Assembly: GCF_905201705.1 (NCBI RefSeq)
Contig: NZ_CAJKOX010000034.1
Coordinates: 1 to 51,720, forward strand
From: an uncultured Marvinbryantia sp.
Lineage (GTDB): Bacteria > Bacillota > Clostridia > Lachnospirales > Lachnospiraceae
DNA length: 51,720 bases
Direction: 5' to 3'
Made by a program: the position numbers and the translations under genes. The notes beneath the pieces are model-generated. The model made no database searches, was not told the origin of the DNA, and saw nothing but the letters and a program-made list of their open reading frames with translations. Numbering within the stretch: the first letter of the stretch is position 1; the number at the start of each line of letters is the position of its first letter. Positions 1-9,056 of this stretch are shown piece after piece.

Positions 1-743
1 CAGTCGGGGGCGATGCTCAGGTCGGGATAGAGGGGCGAAATAGCTATGTAGAAGAGAACGCCGGCCAGCGCGTTGACGAAGGTCGCCGCCAGCGTCGCCC
101 CCGCCACCGTGTAGATGGGCAGATGGAAGACGGAAACGAGGAACGGCGCGATGATCGCCCCGCCGCCGATGCCGTAGATGCCGCCGACAAGACCGACCGC
201 AATGGAATAGAATAAGAGGATCGGCACGGAAAAGGAATAGAGATGCCCGTCAAACGTGTAGGATACGCGGGACAGGTTCCGCTCCACGACCTCGACATAG
301 GGCTTGGGAGGAGATTGTTCGTATTTTGGGGCGGGCTTGAAACGCATCCAGCCGAACAGGTCGCGGATCATCTCCAGCCCTATGCCGAGCAACACGAGCG
401 CCACGAACAGCTTGAAAGGCCGGACATCCGCCAGCCAGTTGATGCGGACAAGGCCTCCGATGACGACCCCCGGCACGGCCCCGGCCATGACGATCCACGA
501 CAGAGGCCAGAGCATCCGTTTTTCGCGGTAATAGCGGAACACGCCGCCCGGATTGGAGAACACGTTGTAGAGCTGGTTCGTCGCGCTGACCGAGGTATTG
601 GTGTAGCCCAGAAAGGTCATCTGAAAAGGCAACAGCAGGAACGCGCCGGAAATCCCGCCCATCGACGTGAAGAAGGAAACGGCGAACGCGACCAGCGGCG
701 GTACGAACGGCGAAACTTCGATTTCCGCAGTGGGGAAATACAT
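1..743 (-). CDS. TSUP (TauE/SafE-like) anion exporter, 3' end outside window
   Basis: The frame opens at an ATG at 743 and stays open to the window edge, so only the N-terminal ~247 residues are visible. It is a polytopic membrane protein with the duplicated Gly-rich TSUP signature: SMGGISGAFLLLPFQ near residue 28 and GIYGIGGGAIIAPFL near residue 190. The TSUP family exports sulfite, sulfonates or related small anions; the substrate here cannot be told. The start beginning MYFPTAEIEV resembles TSUP proteins I associate with Desulfovibrio-type bacteria (recollection, not searched). A GGAGG lies 9 bases before the ATG, inside the end of the RluA gene, so the two could be translationally coupled. 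The stretch is clearly richer in GC and in GCG, CGC and GTC codons than its neighbours, suggesting transfer or a contig join. Confidence 0.82.
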   Translation of the reverse strand, partial: MYFPTAEIEVSPFVPPLVAFAVSFFTSMGGISGAFLLLPFQMTFLGYTNTSVSATNQLYNVFSNPGGVFRYYREKRMLWPLSWIVMAGAVPGVVIGGLVRINWLADVRPFKLFVALVLLGIGLEMIRDLFGWMRFKPAPKYEQSPPKPYVEVVERNLSRVSYTFDGHLYSFSVPILLFYSIAVGLVGGIYGIGGGAIIAPFLVSVFHLPIYTVAGATLAATFVNALAGVLFYIAISPLYPDLSIAPD

Positions 744-744
744 C

Positions 745-1695
745 TCAGACATCCTCCCATTCGGGCGGCAGGTGCGCAACGCGCCACGGACCGGCCCACG
801 GCGGCAAGGCCGTATAGGTTTCCTCTCCCACCCGCAGCCGCACGGCATGGAGCTTGAGCCCATCCCCGCAGCGCGGGCCTCCGTACTTCACATCCCCCAC
901 GAGCGGAAAACCCCGCTCCGAAAGCTGTACGCGGATCTGATGCGTCCGCCCGGTAATCAGCCAGATTTTCAGAAGCGTTACCTTTTCATCCGTCCAGAGC
1001 GGCATGTACTGCGTTGCAATCGGCTTTGCGTCCTTATCGCCCGGATCTGTCGCAGAAACCGTCACTTTATTTGTCTGCGCATCCTTCACAAGAAAACCCT
1101 CCAGACGCTGCCCTTTTCTGAGTGCGCCCGTGACAAGGCAGAGATAATACTTGTGCAGGCTGCGGCTCCGCAGTGCCTCCGACATTGCCTGCAGCCCCGC
1201 CAGGCTTTTTCCGGCAAGCAAAAGACCGCTTGTATTGCGGTCCAGACGATTGCAGACAGAGGGACGGAAGGTCTGCATTTCCGTTTCCGTAAGCTCTCCC
1301 TTCTGCAGGAGATAGGCGAGAAACCGCTCATTTGCCGACACATCCTCCGGGCGGCTCTTCTGCGAGAGCAGCCCCGCCGGTTTATTAAAAATCAGGATAT
1401 CGCTGTCCTCGTAGATGATCTGCTTTGGCGAAAGCGCCTCTGCCTTTCGCAGGGCTGTGGTCTGCGCGCGCTCCTTTACGGAAAATTTTTCATATGTCTC
1501 GTCCGATACAAAAATGCGGATGCAGTCGCCCTTCGCCATAATCTCATTTCCGGAAGCCTTTTTCCCGTTCAGCGTGATATTCTTCTTGCGCATCATCTTA
1601 TAAAAAAAGCTCTTCGGCGCCTGATTTAAGTAGCGCGCGAGCAGCTTATCCAGACGCTGCCCCGCCTCATTTTCCCGCACGATGATTTCCTTCAT
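745..1695 (-). CDS. RluA-family 23S rRNA pseudouridine synthase
   Basis: 316 residues. An N-terminal S4-like RNA-binding region (RLDKLLARYL, residues ~14-23) is followed by the pseudouridine synthase domain. The catalytic motif VCNRLDRNTSGLLL carries the Asp that attacks the target uridine (HRLDRxTSG in most members, here N for H). The later motif ITGRTHQIRVQL is also typical of RluA/RluC/RluD enzymes. It isomerises uridines in large-subunit rRNA; the exact site cannot be told from sequence. It begins 10 bases after the stop of the hypothetical membrane gene upstream, so it is probably its operon partner. The last ~30 codons are GC-rich like the TSUP gene beyond. Confidence 0.9.
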   Translation of the reverse strand: MKEIIVRENEAGQRLDKLLARYLNQAPKSFFYKMMRKKNITLNGKKASGNEIMAKGDCIRIFVSDETYEKFSVKERAQTTALRKAEALSPKQIIYEDSDILIFNKPAGLLSQKSRPEDVSANERFLAYLLQKGELTETEMQTFRPSVCNRLDRNTSGLLLAGKSLAGLQAMSEALRSRSLHKYYLCLVTGALRKGQRLEGFLVKDAQTNKVTVSATDPGDKDAKPIATQYMPLWTDEKVTLLKIWLITGRTHQIRVQLSERGFPLVGDVKYGGPRCGDGLKLHAVRLRVGEETYTALPPWAGPWRVAHLPPEWEDV

Positions 1696-1705
1696 AATTC
1701 CTCCA

Positions 1706-2311
1706 TTACAGACAAATGCACAAAAGCACGCTCTTCACCAGCTCGTCCCTGGTTGCGTCCGGATACCGTTCATCCGGCTTGAAGGTCGCTGCCGCCTCAA
1801 TCTCATCGCGGTTTGCATAAAGCTCATCCACGCGGCGCAGAAATGCTTTCTGCTCCGTAAAAATCTTCACATTGGAGCGATAGCCGTTTCCCTGCAGGAT
1901 CTTTTTGATATGCTGCTGCAAGTACTCCTTATCCACCTTCGCATCCTCGCTGTAGCATACCACATTCTGTCCGCAGATCACGATACACGGCAGCGGATAA
2001 TTTTTCTTTTCCGAGCTGACAGTCGTCTCATAGACCGCCGTCAGATCCCTTACATGCCTGCTAAACAGATCGTAAAGCTCTGCTTTCATCGGCTTCTGCA
2101 TACAGATCATGATCATGCCGACCGCACACTTGCTCGCCGGAAGGCAGCCCATGATCGCCACAAACGTAAACAGATTTTTTCGTGTACCCGTCTGCAGATA
2201 CCCGGTGACATAGATCAGGATCGGGATTGCAAACAAAACAATCGTGAGCAGGATCCGTTTCTTCTTTTCGTAGTTAATATACCCGTAGGTTCCCTTTGGT
2301 TTTTTCTTCAT
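1706..2311 (-). CDS. Conserved hypothetical membrane protein, 201 aa
   Basis: I do not recognise a named family. After a basic N-terminus (MKKKPKGTYGY) there are two predicted membrane helices (residues ~20-40 and ~48-70), then a soluble region of ~130 residues with alternating charged and hydrophobic stretches. The ATG overlaps the stop of the YgiQ gene by one base, and the rRNA pseudouridine synthase gene follows after 10 bases, so it is cotranscribed with RNA-modification genes. No signal peptide cleavage site or catalytic motif is evident. Its function is unknown. Confidence 0.7.
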   Translation of the reverse strand: MKKKPKGTYGYINYEKKKRILLTIVLFAIPILIYVTGYLQTGTRKNLFTFVAIMGCLPASKCAVGMIMICMQKPMKAELYDLFSRHVRDLTAVYETTVSSEKKNYPLPCIVICGQNVVCYSEDAKVDKEYLQQHIKKILQGNGYRSNVKIFTEQKAFLRRVDELYANRDEIEAAATFKPDERYPDATRDELVKSVLLCICL

Positions 2312-4227
2312 TATTTCGCCTTCTTATGCACATTTCGAATCGTTTTTTTCTTCGCGCCGTTCATCCGCTGTCCGCCCGGCGACTTTTTTTCACCGGATTT
2401 TCCCCGCCCGGCTTCCGCCGCATTCTTTCCCGGACACGGGCGGATCAGACATTTTTTGTCATAACCGATCAGATCGGTCCTGCCCGCGCGGATGAGCGCT
2501 TCTTTTACAAGCTCGTAATTTTTCGGGTTGCGGTATTGGATCAGTGCGCGCTGCATCGCCTTTTCGTGCGGATTTACCGGCACATAGACCTTCTCCATCG
2601 TGCGCGGATCGACGCCGGTGTAGTACATGCAGGTGGAGATCGTGGAGGGCGTCGGATAGAAGTCCTGCACCTGCTCCGGCATGTAGCCGAGATCCCGCAG
2701 ATACTCGGCAAGCTCCACCGCCTCCTTCATGGTCGAACCCGGATGCGACGACATCAGGTACGGCACCAGAAACTGATTTTTGCCGCATTTTTCATTTAAC
2801 CGCTTATATTTCTGCACAAACCGCTGATAGACATCGTTTTTCGGCTTACCCATCTTTTCAAGCACTGCGTCTGATACATGCTCCGGAGCGACCTTTAGCT
2901 GTCCGCTCACATGATGCTCCACAAGCTCTTTAAAAAAGGTGTCGTCCTTATCCGCCAGCAGATAATCAAAGCGGATGCCGGATCGGATAAACACCTTTTT
3001 CACCTTCGGCAGCGCCCGCAGCTTGCGAAGAAGCGCAAGATAATCGCTGTGATCGGCGATCAGATTTTTGCAGGGCTGCGGAAACAGACACTGCTTTTTC
3101 GGACATACGCCCTTCGTGAGCTGCTTTTCACATGCCGGATGCCGGAAATTGGCGGTCGGTCCGCCCACATCGTGGATATAGCCCTTAAAATCCTTATCCT
3201 GGATAAACTTCTCCGCTTCCGCGAGCAGCGATTCATGGCTGCGCGTCTGGATGATCCGCCCCTGGTGAAAGGTCAGCGCGCAAAAGCTGCAGCCGCCGAA
3301 GCAGCCGCGGTTGCTGATCAGAGAATACTTTACCTCCTCGATTGCAGGTACTCCGCCGTCTTTTTCGTAGGACGGATGATACGTCCGCTGATACGGCAGC
3401 GCGTACACCCGGTCCATCTCCGCCTGCGAGAGCGGCTTCTGCGGCGGGTTCTGCACCACATAGACACCGTTCGGATACGGCTCGATGAGACGCTTTCCGG
3501 AAAACGGATCGGTGTTGCCGTACTGCGTGTAAAAGCTCTTCGCGTAATTGATGCGGTCTGCCTTTAAAGCATCAAAGGAGCACAGCAGAGTGGCATCGTA
3601 CACGCCGGAGAGGTCTTTTGTCTTATAAACCGTTCCGTCAATAAAGGTGATATCACGCACCGCGATCCCGGCTGCAAGCGCGTCGGCGATCTCCACGATA
3701 CAGCGCTCTCCCATTCCATAGGACAGAAGATCCGCCCCGGAGTCAAGCAGAATTGAGCGCTTGAGGGAATCCGACCAGTAATCATAGTGTGCAAGTCTGC
3801 GCAGGCTTGCCTCGATACCGCCGATAATGATCGGCTTTTGCCGGAAGGTACGGCGGATCAGATTGCTGTAGACGACCGTCGCATGATCCGGGCGCTTTCC
3901 CATTACGCCGCCCGGCGTGAAAGCGTCCGTTTTTCTGCGCTTTTTCGACACGCTGTAATGATTCACCATGGAATCCATATTTCCGGAGGACACCAGAAAG
4001 CCAAGCCGCGGCTCTCCGAGGACGGCGATACTTTTATCGTCCTTCCAATCCGGCTGCGCGATAATCCCGACCCGATAGCCGTTCGCCTCCAGCACCCTGC
4101 TGATGATCGCATGTGCAAAAGAGGGATGATCCACATAGGCATCCCCGGTTACAAGCACAAAATCAAGCTGTTCTATCCCTGCCGCCTCCATATCTGCTCT
4201 GGAGACCGGCAAAAATCCGTCACTCAT
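2311..4227 (-). CDS. YgiQ-family radical SAM protein
   Basis: About 638 residues from the chosen ATG at 4227, which overlaps the upstream stop as ATGAGTGA and sits behind a GGAAAGGGG. An upstream ATG at 4251 has no ribosome-binding site. The N-terminal part is the YgiQ domain (VTGDAYVDHPSFAHAII). The radical SAM cluster motif CFGGCSFC (CxxxCxxC) lies near residue 310 and a Cys-rich segment follows (CEKQLTKGVCPKKQC). Family members bind a 4Fe-4S cluster and SAM, but the biological substrate is unsettled. The lysine-rich C-terminus (KKSPGGQRMNGAKKKTIR) is a common low-complexity tail. It is the second gene of an operon starting with the RsuA-type synthase. Confidence 0.9.
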   Translation of the reverse strand: MSDGFLPVSRADMEAAGIEQLDFVLVTGDAYVDHPSFAHAIISRVLEANGYRVGIIAQPDWKDDKSIAVLGEPRLGFLVSSGNMDSMVNHYSVSKKRRKTDAFTPGGVMGKRPDHATVVYSNLIRRTFRQKPIIIGGIEASLRRLAHYDYWSDSLKRSILLDSGADLLSYGMGERCIVEIADALAAGIAVRDITFIDGTVYKTKDLSGVYDATLLCSFDALKADRINYAKSFYTQYGNTDPFSGKRLIEPYPNGVYVVQNPPQKPLSQAEMDRVYALPYQRTYHPSYEKDGGVPAIEEVKYSLISNRGCFGGCSFCALTFHQGRIIQTRSHESLLAEAEKFIQDKDFKGYIHDVGGPTANFRHPACEKQLTKGVCPKKQCLFPQPCKNLIADHSDYLALLRKLRALPKVKKVFIRSGIRFDYLLADKDDTFFKELVEHHVSGQLKVAPEHVSDAVLEKMGKPKNDVYQRFVQKYKRLNEKCGKNQFLVPYLMSSHPGSTMKEAVELAEYLRDLGYMPEQVQDFYPTPSTISTCMYYTGVDPRTMEKVYVPVNPHEKAMQRALIQYRNPKNYELVKEALIRAGRTDLIGYDKKCLIRPCPGKNAAEAGRGKSGEKKSPGGQRMNGAKKKTIRNVHKKAK

Positions 4228-4948
4228 GCGCTGCCCCTTTCCGTAAATCATCTATTTCCTTCTGCGAGAGAAGTCTGCTCTCCCCCGCCTGCAAAGCCGG
4301 ATCCAGCACCAGGCTGCCCATGCGCAGACGCTTCAGATATAGCACTGTCTTTCCGACTGCCGCAAACATCCGCTTGATCTGGTGGAATTTTCCCTCCTGG
4401 ATAGTCACATACACTTCCGAGATCTCCCCGACGGAGAGAATTTCCAGAACCGCCGGCATCGTCGGGCGATCCTCCCCTATATCAAGCCCGTCCTGAAAAC
4501 GGGCAATGTCCTCCGGCGTCACCTCGCCCTGTACGCGCGCAAAGTAGGTCTTATCCACATGCTTTCCCGGCGCCAGCAGCCGGTGCGCCAGATCGCCGTC
4601 GTTTGTGATAAGCAGAAGTCCCTCCGTGTCAAGGTCGAGCCTTCCAACCGGAAACAGATCCTTTTTGCGCGCAGACGTGATATAATCCATCACCGTTTCG
4701 TAGCGCGCATCCCGGGCCGCCGTCACACAGCCTGCAGGCTTATAAAGCATGTGGTATTCAAATTCCGAATAAAAAACCGGCTGCCCATCCAGACAGATCA
4801 CATCGCTTTCGGCGTCTGCCTTGCTGTCCGCGTTTTTACAGACCGTGCCGTTCACCGTCACTCTGCCCTTCCGGATAAAATTCTTCACTTCGCTGCGCGT
4901 GCCCGCGCCGCTCGCCGCAAGCAGCTTATCCAGTCTGATCGTTCCCAT
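4220..4948 (-). CDS. RsuA-type pseudouridine synthase
   Basis: 242 residues from MGTIRLDKLL; GGGGTGAGAGT precedes this ATG, while the longer reading frame from 4987 has no Shine-Dalgarno. An N-terminal S4 RNA-binding domain (RLDKLLAASGAGTRSEVKNF) precedes the catalytic domain with the RsuA/RluB/RluE/RluF motif GRLDLDTEGLLLITND, whose first Asp after RL is the catalytic residue. Enzymes of this family modify uridine 516 of 16S rRNA or sites in 23S rRNA; assignment to 16S is by general similarity only. It overlaps the YgiQ gene by eight bases and follows the RsmF-type methyltransferase by 83 bases, consistent with an RNA-modification operon. Confidence 0.88.
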   Translation of the reverse strand: MGTIRLDKLLAASGAGTRSEVKNFIRKGRVTVNGTVCKNADSKADAESDVICLDGQPVFYSEFEYHMLYKPAGCVTAARDARYETVMDYITSARKKDLFPVGRLDLDTEGLLLITNDGDLAHRLLAPGKHVDKTYFARVQGEVTPEDIARFQDGLDIGEDRPTMPAVLEILSVGEISEVYVTIQEGKFHQIKRMFAAVGKTVLYLKRLRMGSLVLDPALQAGESRLLSQKEIDDLRKGAAHE

Positions 4949-5031
4949 ACTCTCACCCCGTCGGCTTTTCTCGTACGCCGCGTCCATCTCCCGGTTTCCA
5001 CAGCAGATACGCTTTGCTTTTTCAATGAGTC

Positions 5032-6489
5032 CTACTGCATCCGCCAGCCGGCATAATATTTATTTTTCAGCATACCGCCGCGATTCTTTGCCCATCCGAG
5101 CGGAAAACCGTCCGTACACACCAGCGTCCATCCGTCAGATGTCCGGTCTGCCTCGTCCTCCGTCAGCGTAACCGTCTCTCCTTTTAGATAGCGCACGGTG
5201 CGCGCATCCTCCGCAGCAAACGAAATGCTGTTTTTTGCCTCGCTTTGCTTTAGAAACATCGCAAGCGCCTGCGACGGCTCAAAGCCGTGCTGTCTGCATT
5301 CTCCTAAGAGAAGCCCGGTTCGCAGATAACGAAGCTCTCTGCTGAGCGAGGCCCCGGGCGGCAGCGCGTACAGCCGCTCTTTTAACGAAAAAATCCGCCA
5401 GCCGTCAAAGCGCTTCTTAAAATAACGCTCAGAAAACTCCTGCCACTGCGCGGGCGTCTTCTCCGGCTTTTCACGATCCGGTATCCCGCTGCGCATGCGG
5501 GCTTGTTTTTCCTGACAGAGACGCCCCAGCTCCAATGCTGCCCTGTCACTTTCAGAAAGCTCTTCGACACGAAAATCGCTTCCAGTGCAGGAGCCTTCTT
5601 TCGCTATTTTTTCAAGAACGGCGGCGAAATGTCCCTCGCCCCGGACACGGTGCGGATAAAGCCGCACGCAGCCCGCAAGTTTTTCAGGCAGATCTGCTCC
5701 GCCCGGCACCTCCGCCGTGATCAACCGCATTTCCGGATGCTTCTTTAAAAGTGCAAGCACCGTCTCCTCATTTTCTTCCACGGAAAAAGTACAGGTGGAA
5801 AACACCATCCTGCCGCCCGGTCTGAGCATCGCTATCGCTGCATCCGCAATTTCCCTCTGAAGCGGCGCATAGTATGCGGGGCCATGCACTTTATACGCCT
5901 TTTTCATAGCTGGCTCCCGGCGGAACATCCCCTCGCCGGAGCAAGGCGCGTCCACCAGGACCCGGTCAAAATATTCCGGGTAAATGTTCTTAAGCTTTTC
6001 GGGCGTCTCGCTGCACACACAGACGTTTCCAATCCCATGCTGCTCCAGATTTTTCAGAAGCGCCTTCGCGCGGGAAGCGCTGACATCGTTTGCCATCAGC
6101 AACCCTTTTTCTGCCAGACGGCTTCCAAGCTCCGTTGCCTTCCCGCCGGGAGCCGCGCACAAATCCAGGATCCGCTCGCCCGGCTTCGCCCCCAGAAGCG
6201 CCGCCGGAAGCATCGCACTCGGCTCCTGCACATAATAAAGCCCGGCATAGTAGTAAGGATGCTTCGTCACCGCGTCGTCCGCCGTCACATAAAATCCATT
6301 TTCCGTCCAGGGAACCGGCGCAAGCGGAAACGGGCTGATTTTCTGAAACTCCTCCGCCGAAATCTTACCGGTATTCACCCGGATCCCCTGCGCGCTTTCC
6401 TTTTCAAAGCTCTCTATGTACGCCGGATAAGCCTCTCCAAGAAGCTCCTTCATATTTTCTGCAAAATTCTCCGGTAATTCCATCTTCAT
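5032..6489 (-). CDS. RsmF/NOL1-NOP2-Sun family rRNA m5C methyltransferase
   Basis: 485 residues. The Rossmann SAM-binding motif (RILDLCAAPGGKATEL) lies near residue 106. The two cysteines of the m5C mechanism are seen in VDAPCSGEGMF and VFSTCTFSVEENE. The long C-terminal extension, ending NKYYAGWRMQ, matches the RsmF-like two-domain form with a PUA-like RNA-binding tail. The expected reaction is methylation of C5 of cytosine in 16S rRNA (C1407 in E. coli RsmF). The start ATG overlaps the stop of relQ as ATGA, so translation is probably coupled. Confidence 0.9.
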   Translation of the reverse strand: MKMELPENFAENMKELLGEAYPAYIESFEKESAQGIRVNTGKISAEEFQKISPFPLAPVPWTENGFYVTADDAVTKHPYYYAGLYYVQEPSAMLPAALLGAKPGERILDLCAAPGGKATELGSRLAEKGLLMANDVSASRAKALLKNLEQHGIGNVCVCSETPEKLKNIYPEYFDRVLVDAPCSGEGMFRREPAMKKAYKVHGPAYYAPLQREIADAAIAMLRPGGRMVFSTCTFSVEENEETVLALLKKHPEMRLITAEVPGGADLPEKLAGCVRLYPHRVRGEGHFAAVLEKIAKEGSCTGSDFRVEELSESDRAALELGRLCQEKQARMRSGIPDREKPEKTPAQWQEFSERYFKKRFDGWRIFSLKERLYALPPGASLSRELRYLRTGLLLGECRQHGFEPSQALAMFLKQSEAKNSISFAAEDARTVRYLKGETVTLTEDEADRTSDGWTLVCTDGFPLGWAKNRGGMLKNKYYAGWRMQ

Positions 6490-7310
6490 GTCGTTTCTCC
6501 ACAGGTAAAGTTCAGCTCCTGCGCCCGATACCCTTCTGAAATCATGTCAAGCTGCCTGTGAAAGCGCTCCAGCTTCTCCAGATCATTCTCCGCATAAACC
6601 TCATAAAATTCTGCCTGGATCTTGGCGATCTCCCGCTTGTTGGCATACTTGTAGAGATTCTGGATGTTATTTAAGATCTCTGCGACCAGATTCGTCTGAT
6701 GCTGCATGGAATTCTGTGCATCCATGATCTCATCGCGCACCAGGGACATTTCGTTATCCAGCACCACGATCGCATCGGCCGATTTTAACAGCTTTTCACG
6801 GATATGATCCGGGATATTCTGTTTATATTTGTACTGCAGCGAATGCTCGATCGTGGACCAGAAATTCATCCCCATCGTGCGGATCTGGATCTCCGCCTGG
6901 ATCGTCTTCGGACCGTTCATCAGCTCTACGGAATAGCTTATGATCACATGATAACTGCGGTAGCCGCTCGTCTTTGCGTTTGTGATATAGTCCTTCTCAT
7001 GCGTTACCGACATATCGCCGCGGCTGCGGATCAGATTGACGACCTTGGGAATGTCTTCGACAAACTGACAGATAATGCGGATACCGGCGATATCCTCCAT
7101 ACGCTCCTCGATCTCTGACATCTCAATATTTTTCTTCTGCATCTTATCCAGAATACTGGAGATCGTCTTTACACGTCCCGTAACCTGCTCGATCGGGCAA
7201 TATACCCCGCGCGATTTATATTCATAACGTAAATGCTCAAATTTTGTGGTCAGTTCCCGTACCGCTAAATCGTATGGATCTAACAAATCCCGCCAAATCT
7301 GTATTTCCAT
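6486..7310 (-). CDS. relQ: Small alarmone synthetase (RelQ/SasB-like GTP pyrophosphokinase)
   Basis: 274 residues with a single RelA/SpoT synthetase domain and no HD hydrolase, TGS or ACT domains, as in small alarmone synthetases. Visible motifs include RVKTISSILDKMQKK, DIAGIRIICQFVED (metal and GTP site), TSGYRSYHVII and AEIQIRTMGMNFWSTIEH, the last diagnostic for the family. It makes (p)ppGpp from ATP and GDP/GTP. The C-terminal helical region (residues ~190-274) fits the tetramerisation segment of RelQ. It is first in its operon, behind a good sigma-A promoter at 7391-7419, and overlaps the methyltransferase gene by 4 bases. Confidence 0.92.
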   Translation of the reverse strand: MEIQIWRDLLDPYDLAVRELTTKFEHLRYEYKSRGVYCPIEQVTGRVKTISSILDKMQKKNIEMSEIEERMEDIAGIRIICQFVEDIPKVVNLIRSRGDMSVTHEKDYITNAKTSGYRSYHVIISYSVELMNGPKTIQAEIQIRTMGMNFWSTIEHSLQYKYKQNIPDHIREKLLKSADAIVVLDNEMSLVRDEIMDAQNSMQHQTNLVAEILNNIQNLYKYANKREIAKIQAEFYEVYAENDLEKLERFHRQLDMISEGYRAQELNFTCGETT

Positions 7311-7390
7311 GCTGTAATCCTGCCTTTTTAAAATTTTCGTATCTATTCAGCCAGGCAAATCATGTTCTAATCCCCGCCGGACATAAATAG

Positions 7391-7419
7391 AGTATAACAC
7401 ATCCTTTCCCCCGGTTCAA
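7391..7419 (-). promoter_or_regulatory. sigma-A promoter for relQ operon
   Basis: On the minus strand TTGAAC (7419-7414) and TATACT (7396-7391) are separated by exactly 17 bases, 80 bases before the relQ ATG. It lies in the divergent gap shared with the ylbJ-like gene. Confidence 0.8.
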
Positions 7420-7447
7420 CTTATTCAGTTTTTCAGGGAGGTTCTTC

Positions 7448-8422
7448 ATGAAAAATTTATATTTCGGCATTCCTGCCGTTTCCGCTTTCTTCTTTGTACT
7501 TCTGTTTCCGCAGGAGAGCTTCGCCGCCGCCGGCAGCGGACTGCTGCTCTGGTACGAGACGCTTGTGCCGACTCTGCTCCCGGTAATGATCCTCTCGCAT
7601 CTTTTGCTCTCCTCCAACCTCGCCCTTGTTTTGGCCGGACGCATTGCACGTCCGCTGACCGCTCTTTTGTCCATCTCGCCCTCCGGTGCCTATGCCCTCC
7701 TTGTCGGCTTTTTCTGCGGCTGTCCGATGGGCGCAAAGGTGCTCTCTGATCTCAGGGAAAATCAGCAGATTTCCGAGACGGAAGCTTCTTACCTTGCTGC
7801 CTTTATCAACAATATCAGCCCCGCTTTCCTGACGAATTTTCTGGTACTCAGGCATCTGAAGGCACCCGCGCTGCTTTTGCCGACGCTCGTCATTTTGTTC
7901 GGTGCGCCGCTGCTGTACGGATTGTTTTCCAACCACCGCTACCGTATGCAAAAAAAGAACGAACCACACACCGTCTTCCCGTCCGGAAGCTCGGAAAATG
8001 TCCCTGCCGGGAGAGAGGCGGAAAAAAACAAGGCACCCGCCAAAGCAATCACATTTGCCATGGTCGATGCCTCAATTACAGACAGTATCTGCAGTATCAC
8101 AAAACTGGGCGGATATATCCTCCTCTTTGCCATTTTCACCGCAATGATTGACGTGCTGCCGCTGGATTCCCCTTATCCCGCAGCGATCCTCTCCGGGATC
8201 GTCGAGATCAGCAGCGGCATCCACAGGATCGCAGCACTCCCGCTGCCCTTTCGCGAAAAATATCTGCTGCTGACAGCGGTATCCGCATTCGGCGGCCTCT
8301 GCTGCACGGCACAGTCAGCCCGGATGCTCTCTGTCATCGGACTGTCTGTAAAAAGCTATATCGGCGCAAAAATTTCCATCACTGCCATAGCGGTCATCAT
8401 GACGCTCTGTTATATCTTATGA
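7448..8422 (+). CDS. YlbJ/SpoVV-like nucleoside-recognition (Gate) membrane protein
   Basis: 324 residues, highly hydrophobic with about eight membrane helices. It carries Gate-domain features such as FFCGCPMGAKVLSDL (residues ~93-107) and AAFINNISPAFLTNFLVLRH. In B. subtilis and clostridia the YlbJ/SpoVV group are sporulation membrane proteins, SpoVV moving dipicolinate from the mother cell; a similar role is inferred. AGGGAGGT lies 7 bases upstream of the ATG. It is one of the few plus-strand genes, divergent from relQ and convergent with the coiled-coil gene at 8427. A central loop (residues ~175-200) is charged and poorly conserved in appearance. Confidence 0.82.
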   Translation: MKNLYFGIPAVSAFFFVLLFPQESFAAAGSGLLLWYETLVPTLLPVMILSHLLLSSNLALVLAGRIARPLTALLSISPSGAYALLVGFFCGCPMGAKVLSDLRENQQISETEASYLAAFINNISPAFLTNFLVLRHLKAPALLLPTLVILFGAPLLYGLFSNHRYRMQKKNEPHTVFPSGSSENVPAGREAEKNKAPAKAITFAMVDASITDSICSITKLGGYILLFAIFTAMIDVLPLDSPYPAAILSGIVEISSGIHRIAALPLPFREKYLLLTAVSAFGGLCCTAQSARMLSVIGLSVKSYIGAKISITAIAVIMTLCYIL

Positions 8423-8426
8423 AGGA

Positions 8427-9038
8427 TTATTCGTCGTCCTCTTCGTATTCGTCGTTCTCGTCTGCCTGTGACGCAGCAGCATAGTTGGAAGTATTGCCGG
8501 TCTGCGGAGACAGCTCCTGACGGTTCTTGCTCACGATATCGTAGCAGGACTGCAGGGAACTCATAAAGGTATTGTATTTTGCGCCGACCGTATCCGTTGC
8601 GTGACTCATGATCTGCTCAAGATTTGCCAGCATATCATCGGTGTAGCTGATAGCGCTCATACGGATATTGTTTGCATCCTGCGTCGCATTGTCCAGGATC
8701 TCCTGTGCCTGCTGACGTGTCTGTTCCAGAAGCGCGTTCGCCTGGTTCATCGCCTCCTGCATGACCTCGTTTTCCTGTACCATCTGCGCCTGCTTCTCCT
8801 GCGCCTCCGCCATGATCGCGTCCGCCTTCGTCTGCGCATCGGCAAGGATCGCATCCTTGTTGCTGATGATCTTCTGATAACGCTTGATCTCATCCGGCGT
8901 CTTCATGCGAAGCTCACGGAGCAGCTCCTCCAGCTCCTCCTTATTTACCACGATCTTTGTGGAAGATAATGGCTGAAATTTACAGCTATCCACATACTCT
9001 TCAATTTCTTCGATGATCTGTTCAATTCTGCTGCTCAT
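8427..9038 (-). CDS. DivIVA/V-ATPase subunit H-like coiled-coil protein
   Basis: 203 residues. Residues ~55-140 form a long Ala/Gln/Glu-rich coiled coil (AQTKADAIMAEAQEKQAQMV, ALLEQTRQQAQEILDNATQ). The C-terminus is acidic and probably disordered, ending DENDEYEEDDE. Such proteins are often annotated as ATPase subunit H or DivIVA-like; nothing points to an actual ATPase. The position right after coaD is consistent with a conserved rsmD-coaD-coiled-coil cluster that I recall from Lachnospiraceae. A structural or division-related role is possible but unproven. Confidence 0.72.
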   Translation of the reverse strand: MSSRIEQIIEEIEEYVDSCKFQPLSSTKIVVNKEELEELLRELRMKTPDEIKRYQKIISNKDAILADAQTKADAIMAEAQEKQAQMVQENEVMQEAMNQANALLEQTRQQAQEILDNATQDANNIRMSAISYTDDMLANLEQIMSHATDTVGAKYNTFMSSLQSCYDIVSKNRQELSPQTGNTSNYAAASQADENDEYEEDDE

Positions 9039-9056
9039 GTTTTTTCTCCTTATTAA

